Origin: Pseudocolwellia agarivorans
GTDB lineage: Bacteria > Pseudomonadota > Gammaproteobacteria > Enterobacterales > Alteromonadaceae
Assembly (NCBI RefSeq): GCF_002000085.1
Contig: NZ_MUZU01000003.1
Location: forward strand, 310,001 to 374,000
DNA: 64,000 nt
Reading direction: 5' to 3'
Shown here: piece by piece, positions 1 through 13,025 of the stretch
Layout of the letters: the number at the start of each line of letters is the position of its first letter
Position numbering within the stretch: the first letter of the stretch is position 1
Notes under the pieces: model-generated
What the model was told of the DNA's origin: nothing
What the model saw: only the letters and a program-made list of their open reading frames with translations
The model's database searches: none
Translations under genes and position numbers: made by a program

Positions 1-2
1 TG

Positions 3-1304
3 GTAAAAAATCTTTGTAAAAACAAAAAAGATTATTACTGGGTAGACGCTTATGTTACACCTGTATATGAAAACGATAAAATGATTGGTTATCAGTCTGT
101 ACGCACTTGTCCGACTCAAGCACAGAAAGTTGCAGCAACTAAATTATATGAAAGATTAAACAACGGAAAAGTATTATCTGAATTTTCTGTAAACATTCCA
201 CTGAAACGCCTTATCGCTATAATGCTTATTACTCTCAGTACCGCATTTATTGGGATAAATTACAGTATATCAGCTGCAATTATTCAGCTTATTAGCTTTA
301 TTTTATTTATCGCTATTTTTACTGAGGAAATGCTCGTATTACCTAAACAGGTAAAAAATATTAAAGAAAATTACGATAGCCCTTCTCGTTTATTATTCAC
401 CGGTACCGGTATTAGCGCATTATTAAGTTATCATTCATTTTTACTACAAGCTAAAGTACGTACTATTTTAGGCCGAAGTTATGACTCTGCTACAGTGCTA
501 ACAAGTTTAGCTTCTGGTCTTTCACAATCATCAGAACACACATTAAGTGGTTTACTTGAAGAAAATAATCAACTAGATCAATTAGCCACAGCCATTACAG
601 AAATGAGCGCTACCATCAGTGATGTAAGCAAAAGCACAACAGAAGCCCATGATAAAGTAACTGATATTGTTGAGCAGTGTAATCAATCTATTTCAACCAT
701 TGATGAAAGCGAGATAAAAATTAACAAGCTTTCAAAAGAGGTGGAAAAGGCTTCCTCTAGCGCCCAAAGCTTAGTGAAAGACGCCGGTCACATAGCCAAG
801 ATAATGGCTGAGATTGAAGGCATAGCCGATCAAACAAACCTGCTAGCGCTTAATGCAGCGATTGAAGCAGCACGTGCGGGTGAGCAAGGAAGAGGCTTTG
901 CTGTTGTTGCTGATGAAGTAAGAACGCTAGCAAGCAGAACACAGTCAGCCACCGAACACATTAGCCAATCAGTAGTTAAGTTACAAAATACATTAACCTC
1001 TTGGAGTAACATTATGCTGGTAAGCCATGATGATGCCAATAACTGTGTTGCAAATACCAATGAAGCTAAACTGAAGATGAACAGTATAAAATCTATGATA
1101 GATAATGTGAGTGATATTACCGCGCAAATCGCCACTGCTGCTGAAGAACAAAGTGTAGTAGCCAATGAAATCAATCAAAACATTTGTGCTATTGATAATA
1201 TTTCAAAGCAAAATACAGAAAGTGCTGAGCAAGTAAACAAACACAGTATAAAAGTAAACGAAAATGCTAATGCGTTAGAAGCCCTGAGCTCAACATTTCG
1301 TTAG
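3..1304 (+). CDS. Aer-type PAS methyl-accepting chemotaxis protein, 5'-truncated by the window edge
   Basis: This is the C-terminal part of a chemoreceptor. The reading frame is open from base 3, and the residues before the first ATG (base 81), such as [20 protein letters not shown], are the end of a PAS sensor domain of the Aer kind. The ATG at 81 is therefore internal, and the true start lies to the left of the window. After the PAS come two hydrophobic segments (about residues 70-115 of the visible part) and then the cytoplasmic signalling rod. Its conserved hairpin tip is intact ([20 protein letters not shown]), followed by [15 protein letters not shown]. Such proteins usually sense redox or energy state through a PAS-bound cofactor and signal through CheW and CheA. 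The ligand is not evident here. There is no obvious terminator; a repeat element starts seven bases after the stop. Confidence 0.93.
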   Translation, partial: VKNLCKNKKDYYWVDAYVTPVYENDKMIGYQSVRTCPTQAQKVAATKLYERLNNGKVLSEFSVNIPLKRLIAIMLITLSTAFIGINYSISAAIIQLISFILFIAIFTEEMLVLPKQVKNIKENYDSPSRLLFTGTGISALLSYHSFLLQAKVRTILGRSYDSATVLTSLASGLSQSSEHTLSGLLEENNQLDQLATAITEMSATISDVSKSTTEAHDKVTDIVEQCNQSISTIDESEIKINKLSKEVEKASSSAQSLVKDAGHIAKIMAEIEGIADQTNLLALNAAIEAARAGEQGRGFAVVADEVRTLASRTQSATEHISQSVVKLQNTLTSWSNIMLVSHDDANNCVANTNEAKLKMNSIKSMIDNVSDITAQIATAAEEQSVVANEINQNICAIDNISKQNTESAEQVNKHSIKVNENANALEALSSTFR

Positions 1305-1310
1305 CCTGTA

Positions 1311-1671
1311 TATACCCGTAACCAATCAAGATGCATATTTCAGAGCACTTGAGCGATATCAATTCAAGGCAATGCTTTGCAATAATGGTCGTTCCCTTAT
1401 AAAAAGCATTAACGACGAAGTGATTTTGCTCAAGCGCTTCTACGATGGGTCTAAAAACAATTTATGCTGCGTTATTAACTTTAGTCAGGTTCCTACATGG
1501 ATGTAGGACATTAGAGTAACGCAGGAGCAGTTACCGAGAATAACCATGACGTAAATTTAATGCCTTGCATACATGGATGTATGTACTTAGATTTTGTTTG
1601 GAACGTAAAATCTGTGCTTAAATTGTTTTTAGTTCCCACTGAAACCTGCATCTTGAATGGTAACGGGTATA
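1311..1671. repeat. MITE-like palindromic repeat element, 361 bp, longest copy in the window
   Basis: The element is bounded by 25-bp terminal inverted repeats (1311-1335 and 1647-1671) that match at 23 of 25 positions. The outer motif is TATACCCGT and its complement ACGGGTATA. Inside is a nested hairpin: CTGCGTTA (1467-1474) pairs with TAACGCAG (1517-1524) around CCTACATGGATGTAGG (1492-1507). A second hairpin, CATACATGGATGTATG, lies at 1568-1583. There is no credible reading frame inside. Related shorter copies lie at 25794-25843, 26408-26449 and 45170-45228. The pattern suggests a non-autonomous mobile or extragenic palindromic element. No transposase is present in the window. Confidence 0.75.
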
Positions 1672-1775
1672 TGATAAAGAATATGTAGTTTGATCATTTA
1701 AAACAAAACGTACTTTATTATTATTTTTTTATATGTAATATCAAATTTAACATTACATATAATTGAAGAAATACA

Positions 1776-2873
1776 ATGAAATTAAGTATTTTTATCATCC
1801 TATTAGCCTCTTTCGCAAGCCAAGCGGTACAGTTAAAAGAACAAGTAACTAATTTAGATCAACCTACAGATATAAAATTTTTCCCTAATTCAACTGAGCA
1901 ATTACTCGTTGCAGGTAAAGAAGGACAACTAACCTTCACCAATTTATCAAATAAAAATAAGCATTTAGTACATGATTTTGATGTAAAAAGTGGTTCTGAG
2001 ATGGGGCTTTTAGGGTTAGCATTTCATCCTTCTTATAGCGAGGATGAGCCTAAAAATAACTTCCTTTTTGTTAATTACTTTCCTAACAAAGGTGAACGTA
2101 GAACACGTGTTTCAAGGTTTTTACTTAATAAGTCAGGAAAAAACTACAGCTTAGCTAATGAAAAAATCATTCTAGAAATAAGTCAGCCATACGGTAATCA
2201 TAATGGAGGTCAAATTGCTTTCGGCCCTGATGGTTATTTATATATTGGTATGGGTGATGGCGGCTCAGCTGGTGATCCTAAAGGGCATAGTCAAAATACT
2301 CAAACCCTGTTAGGTAATATGCTACGTATAGATATCAACACACCTGACAATATTCCTTATCGTATTCCGCAAGATAATCCTTTCGTGAAACAATCCAACT
2401 TCGAGCCTGAAATTTGGGCTTATGGTTTACGAAATCCATGGCGCTTTTCATTTTATCAAGGTGTATTAATTGCCGCAGATGTTGGGCAGTATAAATATGA
2501 AGAAATTTCAATTGTGGAAAAAGGTCAGAATTTAGGTTGGAATATTATGGAGGCTAGCCATTGCTTCAAACCTAAAAATAATTGTGATGCTATCGGCTTA
2601 ACTTTACCGAAATTAGAATATGAACGTACTCAGGGTCAATCAATTACTGGTGGTTATGTTTATCAAGGTGAAATAAATACTGAGCTGAAAGATCATTATA
2701 TTTATGGTGACTTCGTTTCAGGAAATATTTGGCGTGTTAAGTACCCTTCTTTCTCATCACCTACTAAGTTAATGTCGAACCAAGGGAATATTTCAGCCTT
2801 TGCATTAGATGCAAACGGTGAAATTTACATGGCTGAATTTGGTAAAGGTGTCATCTATCAACTTGTACCTTAA
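1776..2873 (+). CDS. Secreted PQQ-dependent sugar dehydrogenase (YliI/aldose dehydrogenase type)
   Basis: A 365-residue six-bladed beta-propeller enzyme of the GSDH family. These oxidise aldose sugars in the periplasm using pyrroloquinoline quinone as cofactor. The N-terminus (MKLSIFIILLASFASQA) is a clear signal peptide. Family motifs are seen in order: GSEMGLLGLAFHPSY near residue 70, NHNGGQIAFGPDGYLYIGMG near 147 (a central histidine and the calcium/PQQ region), and EIWAYGLRNPWRFSF near 212. The gene stands alone: the next gene is on the opposite strand and the repeat element lies upstream. No PQQ synthesis genes are visible, so the cofactor must come from elsewhere in the genome or from the environment. 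The family is firm; the sugar substrate is not predictable. Confidence 0.88.
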   Translation: MKLSIFIILLASFASQAVQLKEQVTNLDQPTDIKFFPNSTEQLLVAGKEGQLTFTNLSNKNKHLVHDFDVKSGSEMGLLGLAFHPSYSEDEPKNNFLFVNYFPNKGERRTRVSRFLLNKSGKNYSLANEKIILEISQPYGNHNGGQIAFGPDGYLYIGMGDGGSAGDPKGHSQNTQTLLGNMLRIDINTPDNIPYRIPQDNPFVKQSNFEPEIWAYGLRNPWRFSFYQGVLIAADVGQYKYEEISIVEKGQNLGWNIMEASHCFKPKNNCDAIGLTLPKLEYERTQGQSITGGYVYQGEINTELKDHYIYGDFVSGNIWRVKYPSFSSPTKLMSNQGNISAFALDANGEIYMAEFGKGVIYQLVP

Positions 2874-2919
2874 AAATCGACGCTTTAGGCACTACAAATA
2901 GATACTTAGCTATTTAAGG

Positions 2920-4476
2920 TTACTCTAGCATTTGTTGAAATAAAGCAACGGATGCTTCAGGATTTTCCGCTTCTGTAATAGCACTAACCACCGCAATACT
3001 GTCGACGCCTGTAGCTAAAACTTCAGGCGCTCTTTCATGATTAATACCACCAATTGCAACAACTGGAATGTCAGTGCTTAGCGCTAAAATATCTACAAGA
3101 TTTTCAACGCCTTGAATTTGTCCTGTCATGTTTTTAGTTTTAGTTGGATAAATAGCGCCAATTGCCAAGTACGACGGTTTTAACTGTTGTGCTAATAAAA
3201 ATTCGTAGCAACCATGGGTACTAATTCCTAAACGTATTCCTGCTTTATGTATTTGATCAAGTGGCGTGGTTTGTAAGTCTTCTTGGCCAATATGCACACC
3301 ATAAGCACCATGTTTTATTGCCAACTGCCAGTAGTCGTTAATAAATAAGCGAGTATCAGGATAATTTTTTGCTAATGCGACTGCTTCAGCAATAATTACA
3401 TCTAACTCGGCTTCAGTTTTATTTTTTACACGGAGCTGAATAATATGTAAACCCAAAGGTAACAAGCGCTCTAGCCAATAAAGCGAATCTATAACAGGAT
3501 ATAAACCTAATTTTTTTTCGCCTACATTATTTGGATCGCGGGTAAAATCTAACGATTTAAATGCGCTAAGTTCACAATATTTGTCGTTAGTCGCTGATGA
3601 CACTACGGGGAAATATTTTTTTTGCACTGGCCAAGTTGTTTGTTCAAACGCGCCATAATGATCATGTTTGCCTTTATTTTTACTTAAACCTTGATTAATA
3701 AAGGCCTTCGCCAAAGTAAAGGCATCTCGCACCAAATGACCATGAGCAATAAAAGCAGCTAATGCGCTGGCAAAACTACAACCACCGCCATGGCTATAAT
3801 CAGTATCAATTTTAATTGAACGTAAACCGTATTCGATGGTTTCGTCTTGACTCATTTTGCTTGAGTCGTCATCTGTTAAAGTATGTAGGCAGTAATCAAA
3901 ACAAGAAATATTAGTTGGTACACACTTGGTTAATGGATGACCACCTTTTATAATGACCGAATTAACGCCTAAGCTAATAATACATTCAGCTAAGCTTTTT
4001 ATGTTGTCGTGATCTAAACAGGCTAACCATTGTGCTTCTTGACTATTAGGCGTAATAACGTCGATAAGGTTTAATAATGGTGTAAGCTCAGCCACAGATA
4101 CATTAGAAAACTTACCTCCTACCGATGCATGGCCTACAGGATCATAAACGACTTTGATTGAATGATGATGTTGCTTTAACGTCATTAAAAAATCAGTTAA
4201 CCAAACAACTTGTTCAATATTCGCCAGTAAACCTATTTTGATCACATTCGGCATTTTATCGTTTAATAATAATTGTGCTTGCTGCGCTAAAATATCTACA
4301 TCAACAGGATTAACCGACAGCAAGGTTTGAGAGTTTTGAACAGTATTCGCGGTACTTAAATGACAAACATCTACCCCAAGCGCATGACCTGTTTTAATGT
4401 CAGCGGCAATTCCAGCGCCACCAGAGCAATCGCTACCAGAGATAGTCCAAACAATCGGTTTATTGGATGTCGTCAT
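2920..4476 (-). CDS. thiDE: Bifunctional HMP(-P) kinase / thiamine-phosphate synthase (ThiD-ThiE fusion)
   Basis: A 518-residue fusion. Residues about 5-275 are ThiD, which phosphorylates hydroxymethylpyrimidine and its monophosphate; visible are WTISGSDCSGGAGI near the N-terminus and the anion-hole GGGCSFASA near residue 235. A linker of about 50 residues leads to ThiE (about 325-518), which joins HMP-PP to thiazole phosphate; visible are GLYPVID, IQLRVK, INDYW, GVHIGQEDL and the phosphate loop VVAIGGI. I chose the ATG at 4476, preceded by GAGAG. A TTG at 4491 would add five residues but has no ribosome site. It is the last gene of the leftward thi cluster, 237 bases after thiG. It could have its own promoter in that gap, where an AACCCGA/TCGGGTT palindrome also lies. 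Confidence 0.95.
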   Translation of the reverse strand: MTTSNKPIVWTISGSDCSGGAGIAADIKTGHALGVDVCHLSTANTVQNSQTLLSVNPVDVDILAQQAQLLLNDKMPNVIKIGLLANIEQVVWLTDFLMTLKQHHHSIKVVYDPVGHASVGGKFSNVSVAELTPLLNLIDVITPNSQEAQWLACLDHDNIKSLAECIISLGVNSVIIKGGHPLTKCVPTNISCFDYCLHTLTDDDSSKMSQDETIEYGLRSIKIDTDYSHGGGCSFASALAAFIAHGHLVRDAFTLAKAFINQGLSKNKGKHDHYGAFEQTTWPVQKKYFPVVSSATNDKYCELSAFKSLDFTRDPNNVGEKKLGLYPVIDSLYWLERLLPLGLHIIQLRVKNKTEAELDVIIAEAVALAKNYPDTRLFINDYWQLAIKHGAYGVHIGQEDLQTTPLDQIHKAGIRLGISTHGCYEFLLAQQLKPSYLAIGAIYPTKTKNMTGQIQGVENLVDILALSTDIPVVAIGGINHERAPEVLATGVDSIAVVSAITEAENPEASVALFQQMLE

Positions 4477-4498
4477 ATATTCAACTCTCAAATTATTT

Positions 4499-4514
4499 AA
4501 CCCGAACTCGGGTT
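4499..4514. promoter_or_regulatory. 16-bp inverted repeat upstream of thiDE
   Basis: AACCCGA, two bases, then TCGGGTT: perfect 7-bp arms placed 23 bases before the thiDE start. A related perfect palindrome (CCCGAATTCGGG) occurs at 41447-41458 upstream of opgG. It could be an operator or a small RNA hairpin. No regulator is known to me for this site, so the role is open. Confidence 0.3.
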
Positions 4515-4713
4515 ATTTAATGTTTATAATAAAAATATCACTCTATTTGATGTATTGATTTAGCAAGTAGTGAGCCAATAAAATAGTCAATTATTTATTA
4601 CCATGGTATAGCTTAAGACTGAGTCTCTTTTGCACCAGAACAAAGCTAACATTCAAAATTTAATTAACTAAATAAACATATTTATCGCTACTACAGTGCG
4701 AACAACAAAGTTT

Positions 4714-5514
4714 CTATGCTTCATTTTGGTGCCAAAACGGCGTATCTAACGTGGGCGTTGATGGGTGTGCCGTTTGCCGCTCAGGCATAGTTCCACCTGA
4801 ATACCCAAACTCTCCCGCTTGTAATGCCAATGCAAAAGCTTTCGCCATAACCACAGGATCATCCGCCAAGGCTACTGCACTATTAAGTAAAACTCCGTCG
4901 TAACCCATTTCCATGGCCAAACATGCGTCAGACGGTTTACCAATACCAGCATCTAAAATCAGCGTGGTATTAGGTAAGCGCAAACGTATAGTTTCAAGGT
5001 TATAAGGATTCATCAATCCTTTACCTGTTCCTATTGGCGAGGCCCAAGGCATAACCACCTCACAACCTAAATCACTCAGCCTTTGGCAAAGCACCAAATC
5101 ATCGGTGCAATACGGTAAAACTTTAAAGCCTTCAGAAATCAGCTGCTCAGTTGCTTTTAATAATTCGATGGGATCTGGCTGTAAATTGTAATCGTCGCCA
5201 ATAACTTCAAGTTTTATCCAATCGGTATTAAATATTTCTTGGCTCATTCGGGCGAGTGTTATGGCTTCTTTAGCATTTTTACAGCCGGCCGTATTCGGTA
5301 ATAAAAATCCGTTAGTTTGGGTAACAATATCTTGTATGTATTGCCAAATTTTAGCGCCTGAGTTGTCAGCTGGATTTTGTCTTTTTAACGACAAAGTAAC
5401 CACTTGCGAACCACTGGCTAAAATAGCCTCTTTCATTACTTGGGGTGAAGAATACAGCGCACTACCAATCAGTAAGCGACTATCTAATTGTTGTCCGTAA
5501 ATTGTTAATGACAT
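4714..5514 (-). CDS. thiG: Thiazole synthase ThiG
   Basis: A 266-residue TIM-barrel enzyme that builds the thiazole phosphate ring from 1-deoxyxylulose 5-phosphate, the ThiS thiocarboxylate and dehydroglycine. The Schiff-base lysine is K101 in [19 protein letters not shown] near residue 42 and [12 protein letters not shown] near 155 are typical of the family, and the length is normal. AAGGGA seven bases before the ATG is a good ribosome site. It follows thiS by 17 bases in the same direction, so the two are surely cotranscribed; they also act together, since ThiG docks the ThiS tail. Confidence 0.97.
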   Translation of the reverse strand: MSLTIYGQQLDSRLLIGSALYSSPQVMKEAILASGSQVVTLSLKRQNPADNSGAKIWQYIQDIVTQTNGFLLPNTAGCKNAKEAITLARMSQEIFNTDWIKLEVIGDDYNLQPDPIELLKATEQLISEGFKVLPYCTDDLVLCQRLSDLGCEVVMPWASPIGTGKGLMNPYNLETIRLRLPNTTLILDAGIGKPSDACLAMEMGYDGVLLNSAVALADDPVVMAKAFALALQAGEFGYSGGTMPERQTAHPSTPTLDTPFWHQNEA

Positions 5515-5531
5515 AAATTTATCCCTTCGCG

Positions 5532-5756
5532 TTAACCGCCTTGAATGGGAAATAGTACATCAATACTATCGCCATCTTTTATCGGAGTGTTGTCATAATC
5601 AGCTCTGCCAACAAAATCGCTATTTAGTGCAACTGCAAAAGTGGTTTGTTGCTGATCTTCATTTAAAAACTGCTGCAATGCTTGGTTGATAACACATTCA
5701 TGCTGGTTATCTGAATGAGCAATAGTAAAATTTTTACCATTTATAAAAACATTCAT
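5532..5756 (-). CDS. thiS: Sulfur carrier protein ThiS
   Basis: A 74-residue ubiquitin-like protein ending in the diagnostic Gly-Gly (VLFPIQGG). The terminal glycine is adenylated and converted to a thiocarboxylate that donates sulfur to ThiG. The adenylating partner ThiF is not encoded in this cluster, so it must be supplied from elsewhere or by a homologue such as MoeB. The gene lies between thiO and thiG in a tight operon. Confidence 0.95.
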   Translation of the reverse strand: MNVFINGKNFTIAHSDNQHECVINQALQQFLNEDQQQTTFAVALNSDFVGRADYDNTPIKDGDSIDVLFPIQGG

Positions 5757-5788
5757 CTTAATTAATACTCTTATTTTGAAGGAGGACT

Positions 5789-6961
5789 CTAGCTTATGGG
5801 CAATAAATGTGAATACTTAAAATGCGAGTAGTCACTATGCTTTAAAGAGCCACTACTATGATGCAAATTAATCAACTCGTTTACTTGAGCTAACACCACA
5901 GGGCTAATTAAATAGCCATGTCGGTATAAACCATTCACGTGTACTGTTTGATTATTCACAATAATTTGCGGCTGATTATGACTAAAAGCAGGTCGGCATT
6001 GACTAATGCTTTGCTCTATATGGGCTTCAGCAAAACCAGCATGAACACTATAAGCTGCGCTTAATAATTCCATAGCTGAACGTACTGTCATGGGCGACAT
6101 ATCATCACTTTCAATTTCAGTCGCACCAACGGCAAAATGGCCATCACCTTTAGGTGCAATATAAAGCTGATACCTTGGGTGCATTAACCTAATCGGTCGA
6201 GAAATATTAACGTTAGGCGCATAAAGTCGAAAGACTTCACCTCGTACTGCACGTAAGTCAGATAAGGTACTTTGCTTGTTATCCGTTAGATTTTTAACTG
6301 GCTTAGCACCTGTGCCTCGACAATCAATCACTAGATCAAATGTTTGCGTAACACATCCATTATTTAATGGTTCGACATCAAGGCCTTTATAACTCACCTG
6401 AGTATTTTCAATATTCGAGATAATTTCAACAACCTCGGTATTACTCAGCCATTGTATATCTGCTTGTTCAAGCTCAGTAGCTAATGCAATCAATAATTTA
6501 CGATTATCTATCTGCCCTTCTTCTGGTAAAAACAATGCTTGGTTAAAAGCCCTGCCAATATCAGGTTCAAGTGCTTCAAGTTGTGAACGATTAAGGCTAT
6601 TGACGTGATGCTGTGGGTAATGCTCTTTTATGTAACGAGCAAAATGTAAGTAATCACCTTGGTCTTGGGTGTGGCTGACCATAATAGCTCCATCTTGCTG
6701 AAAAAAGCTTTCACCGTTAAGTGTGGTTAATAATTCTGGCCACAACTTAAGAGATTCCATGCCCATTTCAACAATATTAGGCTCACAATGCATAGCTTCA
6801 CCTAGTGGCGTAAGTAATCCAGCCGCCGCGTAAGCTGCACTATTGCGTGCATTGGTATCGTCTTTGTCTATCAAGGTTGGCTTATAACCTTGTCGTGTTA
6901 ACGACAGGGCTATAAGTCTTCCCATTAAGCCAGCGCCAATAATGGCTATATTGATGTTCAC
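5789..6961 (-). CDS. thiO: Glycine oxidase ThiO (FAD-dependent)
   Basis: A 390-residue flavoprotein of the DAO family. The N-terminal dinucleotide motif IAIIGAGLMG (residues 5-14) binds FAD, and VIDCRGTGAKP near residue 210 is the second FAD contact typical of the family. ThiO oxidises glycine to the dehydroglycine used by ThiG and needs oxygen. It takes the place of the radical SAM tyrosine lyase ThiH, which is absent here. The start is GTG, eight bases after the thiC stop, with no strong ribosome site, which suggests translational coupling to thiC. Confidence 0.93.
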   Translation of the reverse strand: MNINIAIIGAGLMGRLIALSLTRQGYKPTLIDKDDTNARNSAAYAAAGLLTPLGEAMHCEPNIVEMGMESLKLWPELLTTLNGESFFQQDGAIMVSHTQDQGDYLHFARYIKEHYPQHHVNSLNRSQLEALEPDIGRAFNQALFLPEEGQIDNRKLLIALATELEQADIQWLSNTEVVEIISNIENTQVSYKGLDVEPLNNGCVTQTFDLVIDCRGTGAKPVKNLTDNKQSTLSDLRAVRGEVFRLYAPNVNISRPIRLMHPRYQLYIAPKGDGHFAVGATEIESDDMSPMTVRSAMELLSAAYSVHAGFAEAHIEQSISQCRPAFSHNQPQIIVNNQTVHVNGLYRHGYLISPVVLAQVNELINLHHSSGSLKHSDYSHFKYSHLLPIS

Positions 6962-6969
6962 AAAAATTA

Positions 6970-8970
<2,001 letters not shown>

Positions 8971-9054
8971 TCAATAAAAAATAGGCGGAGCTGTATTGGG
9001 TATATTTTTGGTATAAACGAGTGAAACACCAAGCAATAGATACTCGATGTTTGT

Positions 9055-9138
9055 ACTTGTTCCCTTCGCAGATGTTAATCTAATCAGGTTCTACGGTTCC
9101 CGCTTTCGCGATCTCAGCCCTTTGGCACTCCGACAAGT
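9055..9138 (-). ncRNA. TPP riboswitch (THI element) in the thiC leader
   Basis: Read on the minus strand, the element starts with ACTTGTCGGAGTGCC, continues with GGGCTGAGA and then GAACCTGATTAGATTAACAT, and ends with GCGAAGGGAACAAGT. The first and last parts pair as stem P1 (ACTTGT with ACAAGT). CTGAGA and ACCTGAT are the conserved thiamine pyrophosphate-binding cores. It lies 109 bases upstream of the thiC ATG. When TPP is abundant it should reduce expression of the whole thi operon. No long U-tract terminator is obvious between aptamer and gene, so control of translation initiation is more likely than attenuation. Confidence 0.96.
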
Positions 9139-9170
9139 TTTCTACGTTAGCCTAAGCTAAACGCAGCATG

Positions 9171-9200
9171 ATTCTAACGTGAACACTTAAGCGCACGCAA
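9171..9200 (-). promoter_or_regulatory. Predicted sigma-70 promoter of the thi operon
   Basis: On the minus strand a -35 TTGCGT (9195-9200) and a -10 TAGAAT (9171-9176) are separated by 18 bases. Transcription would start near 9165, about 27 bases before the riboswitch P1 stem, as expected for a riboswitch leader. The hexamers are imperfect, and the position is the main support. Confidence 0.55.
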
Positions 9201-9283
9201 ATGTTATTTCAACGGTTATGGTGTTGTAATGCCCAATATCGTTGATATTATCTTTAAAGGATAACAACTGATATGTAACAACT

Positions 9284-10957
9284 ATGACAATAACTACTCT
9301 ATTGAGCTCGCTGATCGTTTTTATTTTACTCTTAGCACCACAAGCTTTCGCCAAACAACTTTTTTCTGCTACCGATGAAGTTTCACAACAAGATATTTTA
9401 CGTGGTTCAATTACACCAGAACGCGCGTGGTGGGATTTAACTCATTATCATCTTAATATTAAAGTTGATCCTGTAAGTAAGTCTATTTCAGGTACTAACA
9501 CCATGAAGTATCGTGTGTTAAGCCAACAAAAACCTCTGCAAATAGAACTTCAGCAACCTTTGATATTAGAAAAAGTCACACAAAATGGCCAAGCTTTAAC
9601 CTTTACTCAACAAGGTTATTCATATTTTATTAATACTCAGCCTAATGCCGAAATAGGTAAAGAATATGCAGTCGTCATGCATTTTTCAGGTATACCGAAA
9701 GAAGCTGTAAAAGCACCTTGGGATGGCGGAATCACATGGAATAAAGACGAAAACGATATCGATTTCATTGCTTCATCTTGCCAAGGTTTAGGCGCAAGTA
9801 TCTGGTGGCCGAATAAAGATCATGCATACGACGAACCTGATAACGGCGTGTTGATGAGTGTGGAAGTACCTGAACATTTGTTTGATGTATCCAACGGTCG
9901 CTTAATCAAAATTGAACATAACAAAACCGCTAAAACGAAAACCTACTACTGGCAGGTTACCAATCCAATCAACAACTACGGGGTAAATATTAATATTGGC
10001 GATTACGTTAATTTTAATGAAACTTACCAAGGCGAAAACGGCAAGCTTGATATGAATTATTATGTTTTACGCGATAATTTAACCAAAGCAAAACAGCAAT
10101 TTAAAGAAGCCAAACGCACCATTGAAGCACTCGAATATTGGTTTGGCCCTTATCCTTTTTATGAAGATAGCTACAAGCTAGTTGAAGCGCCCTATTTAGG
10201 TATGGAACATCAAAGTTCAGTGACTTATGGCAATGGTTATAAAAACGGTTATTTAGGTTCAGATCGTAGCCAAACAGGTGTTGGCTTACTGTTTGATTTT
10301 ATTATTGTGCATGAAACAGGACACGAATGGTTTGCCAATAATATTACCAGTGTTGATATTGCCGACATGTGGATACATGAAAGCTTTACGAGCTATTCAG
10401 AAAACCTGTTTGTTGAATACCATTTTGGCAAAGAAAAAGCTTCTGAATATGTCAGGGGCCAACGAATGAATATTCAAAATACGAGCCCAATTATTGGCCA
10501 GTATAATATTCACCAAGAAGGTTCTAGCGATATGTACGACAAAGGCGCCAATATGTTACATACCATTCGACAAATCGTGAATAACGATACCACTTGGCGT
10601 AATCTATTACGCGGTTTGAATAAAGAATTTTTCCATAAAACGGTGACTACTCAACAAGTAGAACATTATATTAACGAGCATACTGGCCACGATTTTTCTA
10701 AAGTATTTGACCAATTTTTACGAGATGTACGAATTCCTACCTTTGAGTTTTTTGTTAAAAATAAAATATTAAAAATAAAATGGAGTAACGTGGTTAAAGA
10801 TTTTACTATGCCTGTTAAAATATTTATTAATAACAAAGAAAAATGGATCACGCCTACGCCAGAGTGGGCTGAAATTGAATTAACAGAAGTTAATCCATCC
10901 ATTACCATAGACCCTAATTTTTATGTGAATACATTAAACATATTAGGCAATCATTAG
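9284..10957 (+). CDS. Secreted M1-family zinc aminopeptidase
   Basis: A 557-residue metallopeptidase. The N-terminus (MTITTLLSSLIVFILLLAPQ) is a signal peptide. The zinc site is HETGH at about residue 342, with the third ligand glutamate in ESFTSY 18 residues later. GMEHQS near residue 306 replaces the usual GAMEN exopeptidase motif, keeping the glutamate but changing its neighbours. At 557 residues it is shorter than PepN-type enzymes and lacks the large C-terminal helical domain, resembling the short periplasmic M1 peptidases of marine bacteria. It probably trims peptides in the periplasm. The nearest ribosome-site-like sequence, AAAGGA, is about 22 bases upstream, which is far, so the start is less certain. 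Confidence 0.88.
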   Translation: MTITTLLSSLIVFILLLAPQAFAKQLFSATDEVSQQDILRGSITPERAWWDLTHYHLNIKVDPVSKSISGTNTMKYRVLSQQKPLQIELQQPLILEKVTQNGQALTFTQQGYSYFINTQPNAEIGKEYAVVMHFSGIPKEAVKAPWDGGITWNKDENDIDFIASSCQGLGASIWWPNKDHAYDEPDNGVLMSVEVPEHLFDVSNGRLIKIEHNKTAKTKTYYWQVTNPINNYGVNINIGDYVNFNETYQGENGKLDMNYYVLRDNLTKAKQQFKEAKRTIEALEYWFGPYPFYEDSYKLVEAPYLGMEHQSSVTYGNGYKNGYLGSDRSQTGVGLLFDFIIVHETGHEWFANNITSVDIADMWIHESFTSYSENLFVEYHFGKEKASEYVRGQRMNIQNTSPIIGQYNIHQEGSSDMYDKGANMLHTIRQIVNNDTTWRNLLRGLNKEFFHKTVTTQQVEHYINEHTGHDFSKVFDQFLRDVRIPTFEFFVKNKILKIKWSNVVKDFTMPVKIFINNKEKWITPTPEWAEIELTEVNPSITIDPNFYVNTLNILGNH

Positions 10958-10992
10958 ATTTAAACTCTACACTTTAAAAAATTTAACCGTGA

Positions 10993-12138
<1,146 letters not shown>

Positions 12139-12139
12139 A

Positions 12140-13006
12140 ATGGCTGAAAATAAAATTATGTTAACTAATTCTACTTTAACAAAAGTAAGCGAAGCTAAAA
12201 TTTTTGAAGGTAAACAGCAACAGTTTACCCATCAATCAAGTACAACAAACTGTGTTATGCAATTTGCTATTTACTTGCCACCTCAAGCCAGCGAAACCGA
12301 TAAAGTTCCTGTTTTATACTGGCTTTCAGGCTTAACCTGTACTGATGAAAACTTTGTACAAAAAGCCGGAGCGCAACGTATTGCCGCCGAATTAGGCATG
12401 GCAATTGTATGTCCGGACACTAGCCCGCGTGGCGAAGATGTCGCCAATGATGAAGGCTACGATTTAGGACAAGGTGCTGGTTTTTATGTAAATGCAACCC
12501 AAGCACCTTGGGCGGATCATTACCAAATGTATGATTACGTGGTAAACGAGTTGCCTGATTTAATTGAAGCTAATTTTCCTGTTTCAAACCAGCGAGCCAT
12601 TAGCGGACATTCAATGGGCGGCCATGGCGCATTAACTATTGCACTTAAAAACCCATCGCGCTATTCATCAGTATCTGCTTTTAGCCCTATTGTTAACCCT
12701 ATTGACTGTCCTTGGGGTCAAAAAGCCTTAACAGCATACTTAGGTGACAATGTAGAAGCTTGGCGAGAATACGACACATGTGAACTCATCAAAAAATCAG
12801 CACAACACTTACCCATGTTAATTGAGCAAGGCTTAGCTGATAATTTTTTAGTTGAACAGCTTAAACCTGAAAATTTATTAGTAGCAGCGAAAAGTGTTAA
12901 CTACGACCTGATGCTAAATCAGCATGAGGGTTATGACCACAGCTACTTTTTTATCGCCAGTTTTATTGAGGAACATTTACGTTTTCATGCTAAATACTTC
13001 AATTAA
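12140..13006 (+). CDS. frmB: S-formylglutathione hydrolase
   Basis: A 288-residue serine hydrolase of the esterase D family that splits S-formylglutathione into formate and glutathione. The nucleophile is the serine of GHSMGGHGA (about residue 158). [13 protein letters not shown] is a family signature, and the histidine in GYDHSYFF completes the triad. The ATG at 12140 lies one base after the frmA stop, so translation is probably coupled. A TTG at 12125 inside frmA gives the same frame but is less likely. Length and motifs are normal for the family. Confidence 0.96.
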   Translation: MAENKIMLTNSTLTKVSEAKIFEGKQQQFTHQSSTTNCVMQFAIYLPPQASETDKVPVLYWLSGLTCTDENFVQKAGAQRIAAELGMAIVCPDTSPRGEDVANDEGYDLGQGAGFYVNATQAPWADHYQMYDYVVNELPDLIEANFPVSNQRAISGHSMGGHGALTIALKNPSRYSSVSAFSPIVNPIDCPWGQKALTAYLGDNVEAWREYDTCELIKKSAQHLPMLIEQGLADNFLVEQLKPENLLVAAKSVNYDLMLNQHEGYDHSYFFIASFIEEHLRFHAKYFN

Positions 13007-13025
13007 TTAGTTTACTGAGAAACAT

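Noticed and set aside
830-1174. 114-codon frame antisense to the first chemoreceptor
   Set aside because: It mirrors the conserved signalling hairpin of the real gene and has no independent support.
1311-1671. Insertion sequence
   Set aside because: It has inverted ends but no transposase frame or fragment, so I call it MITE-like only.
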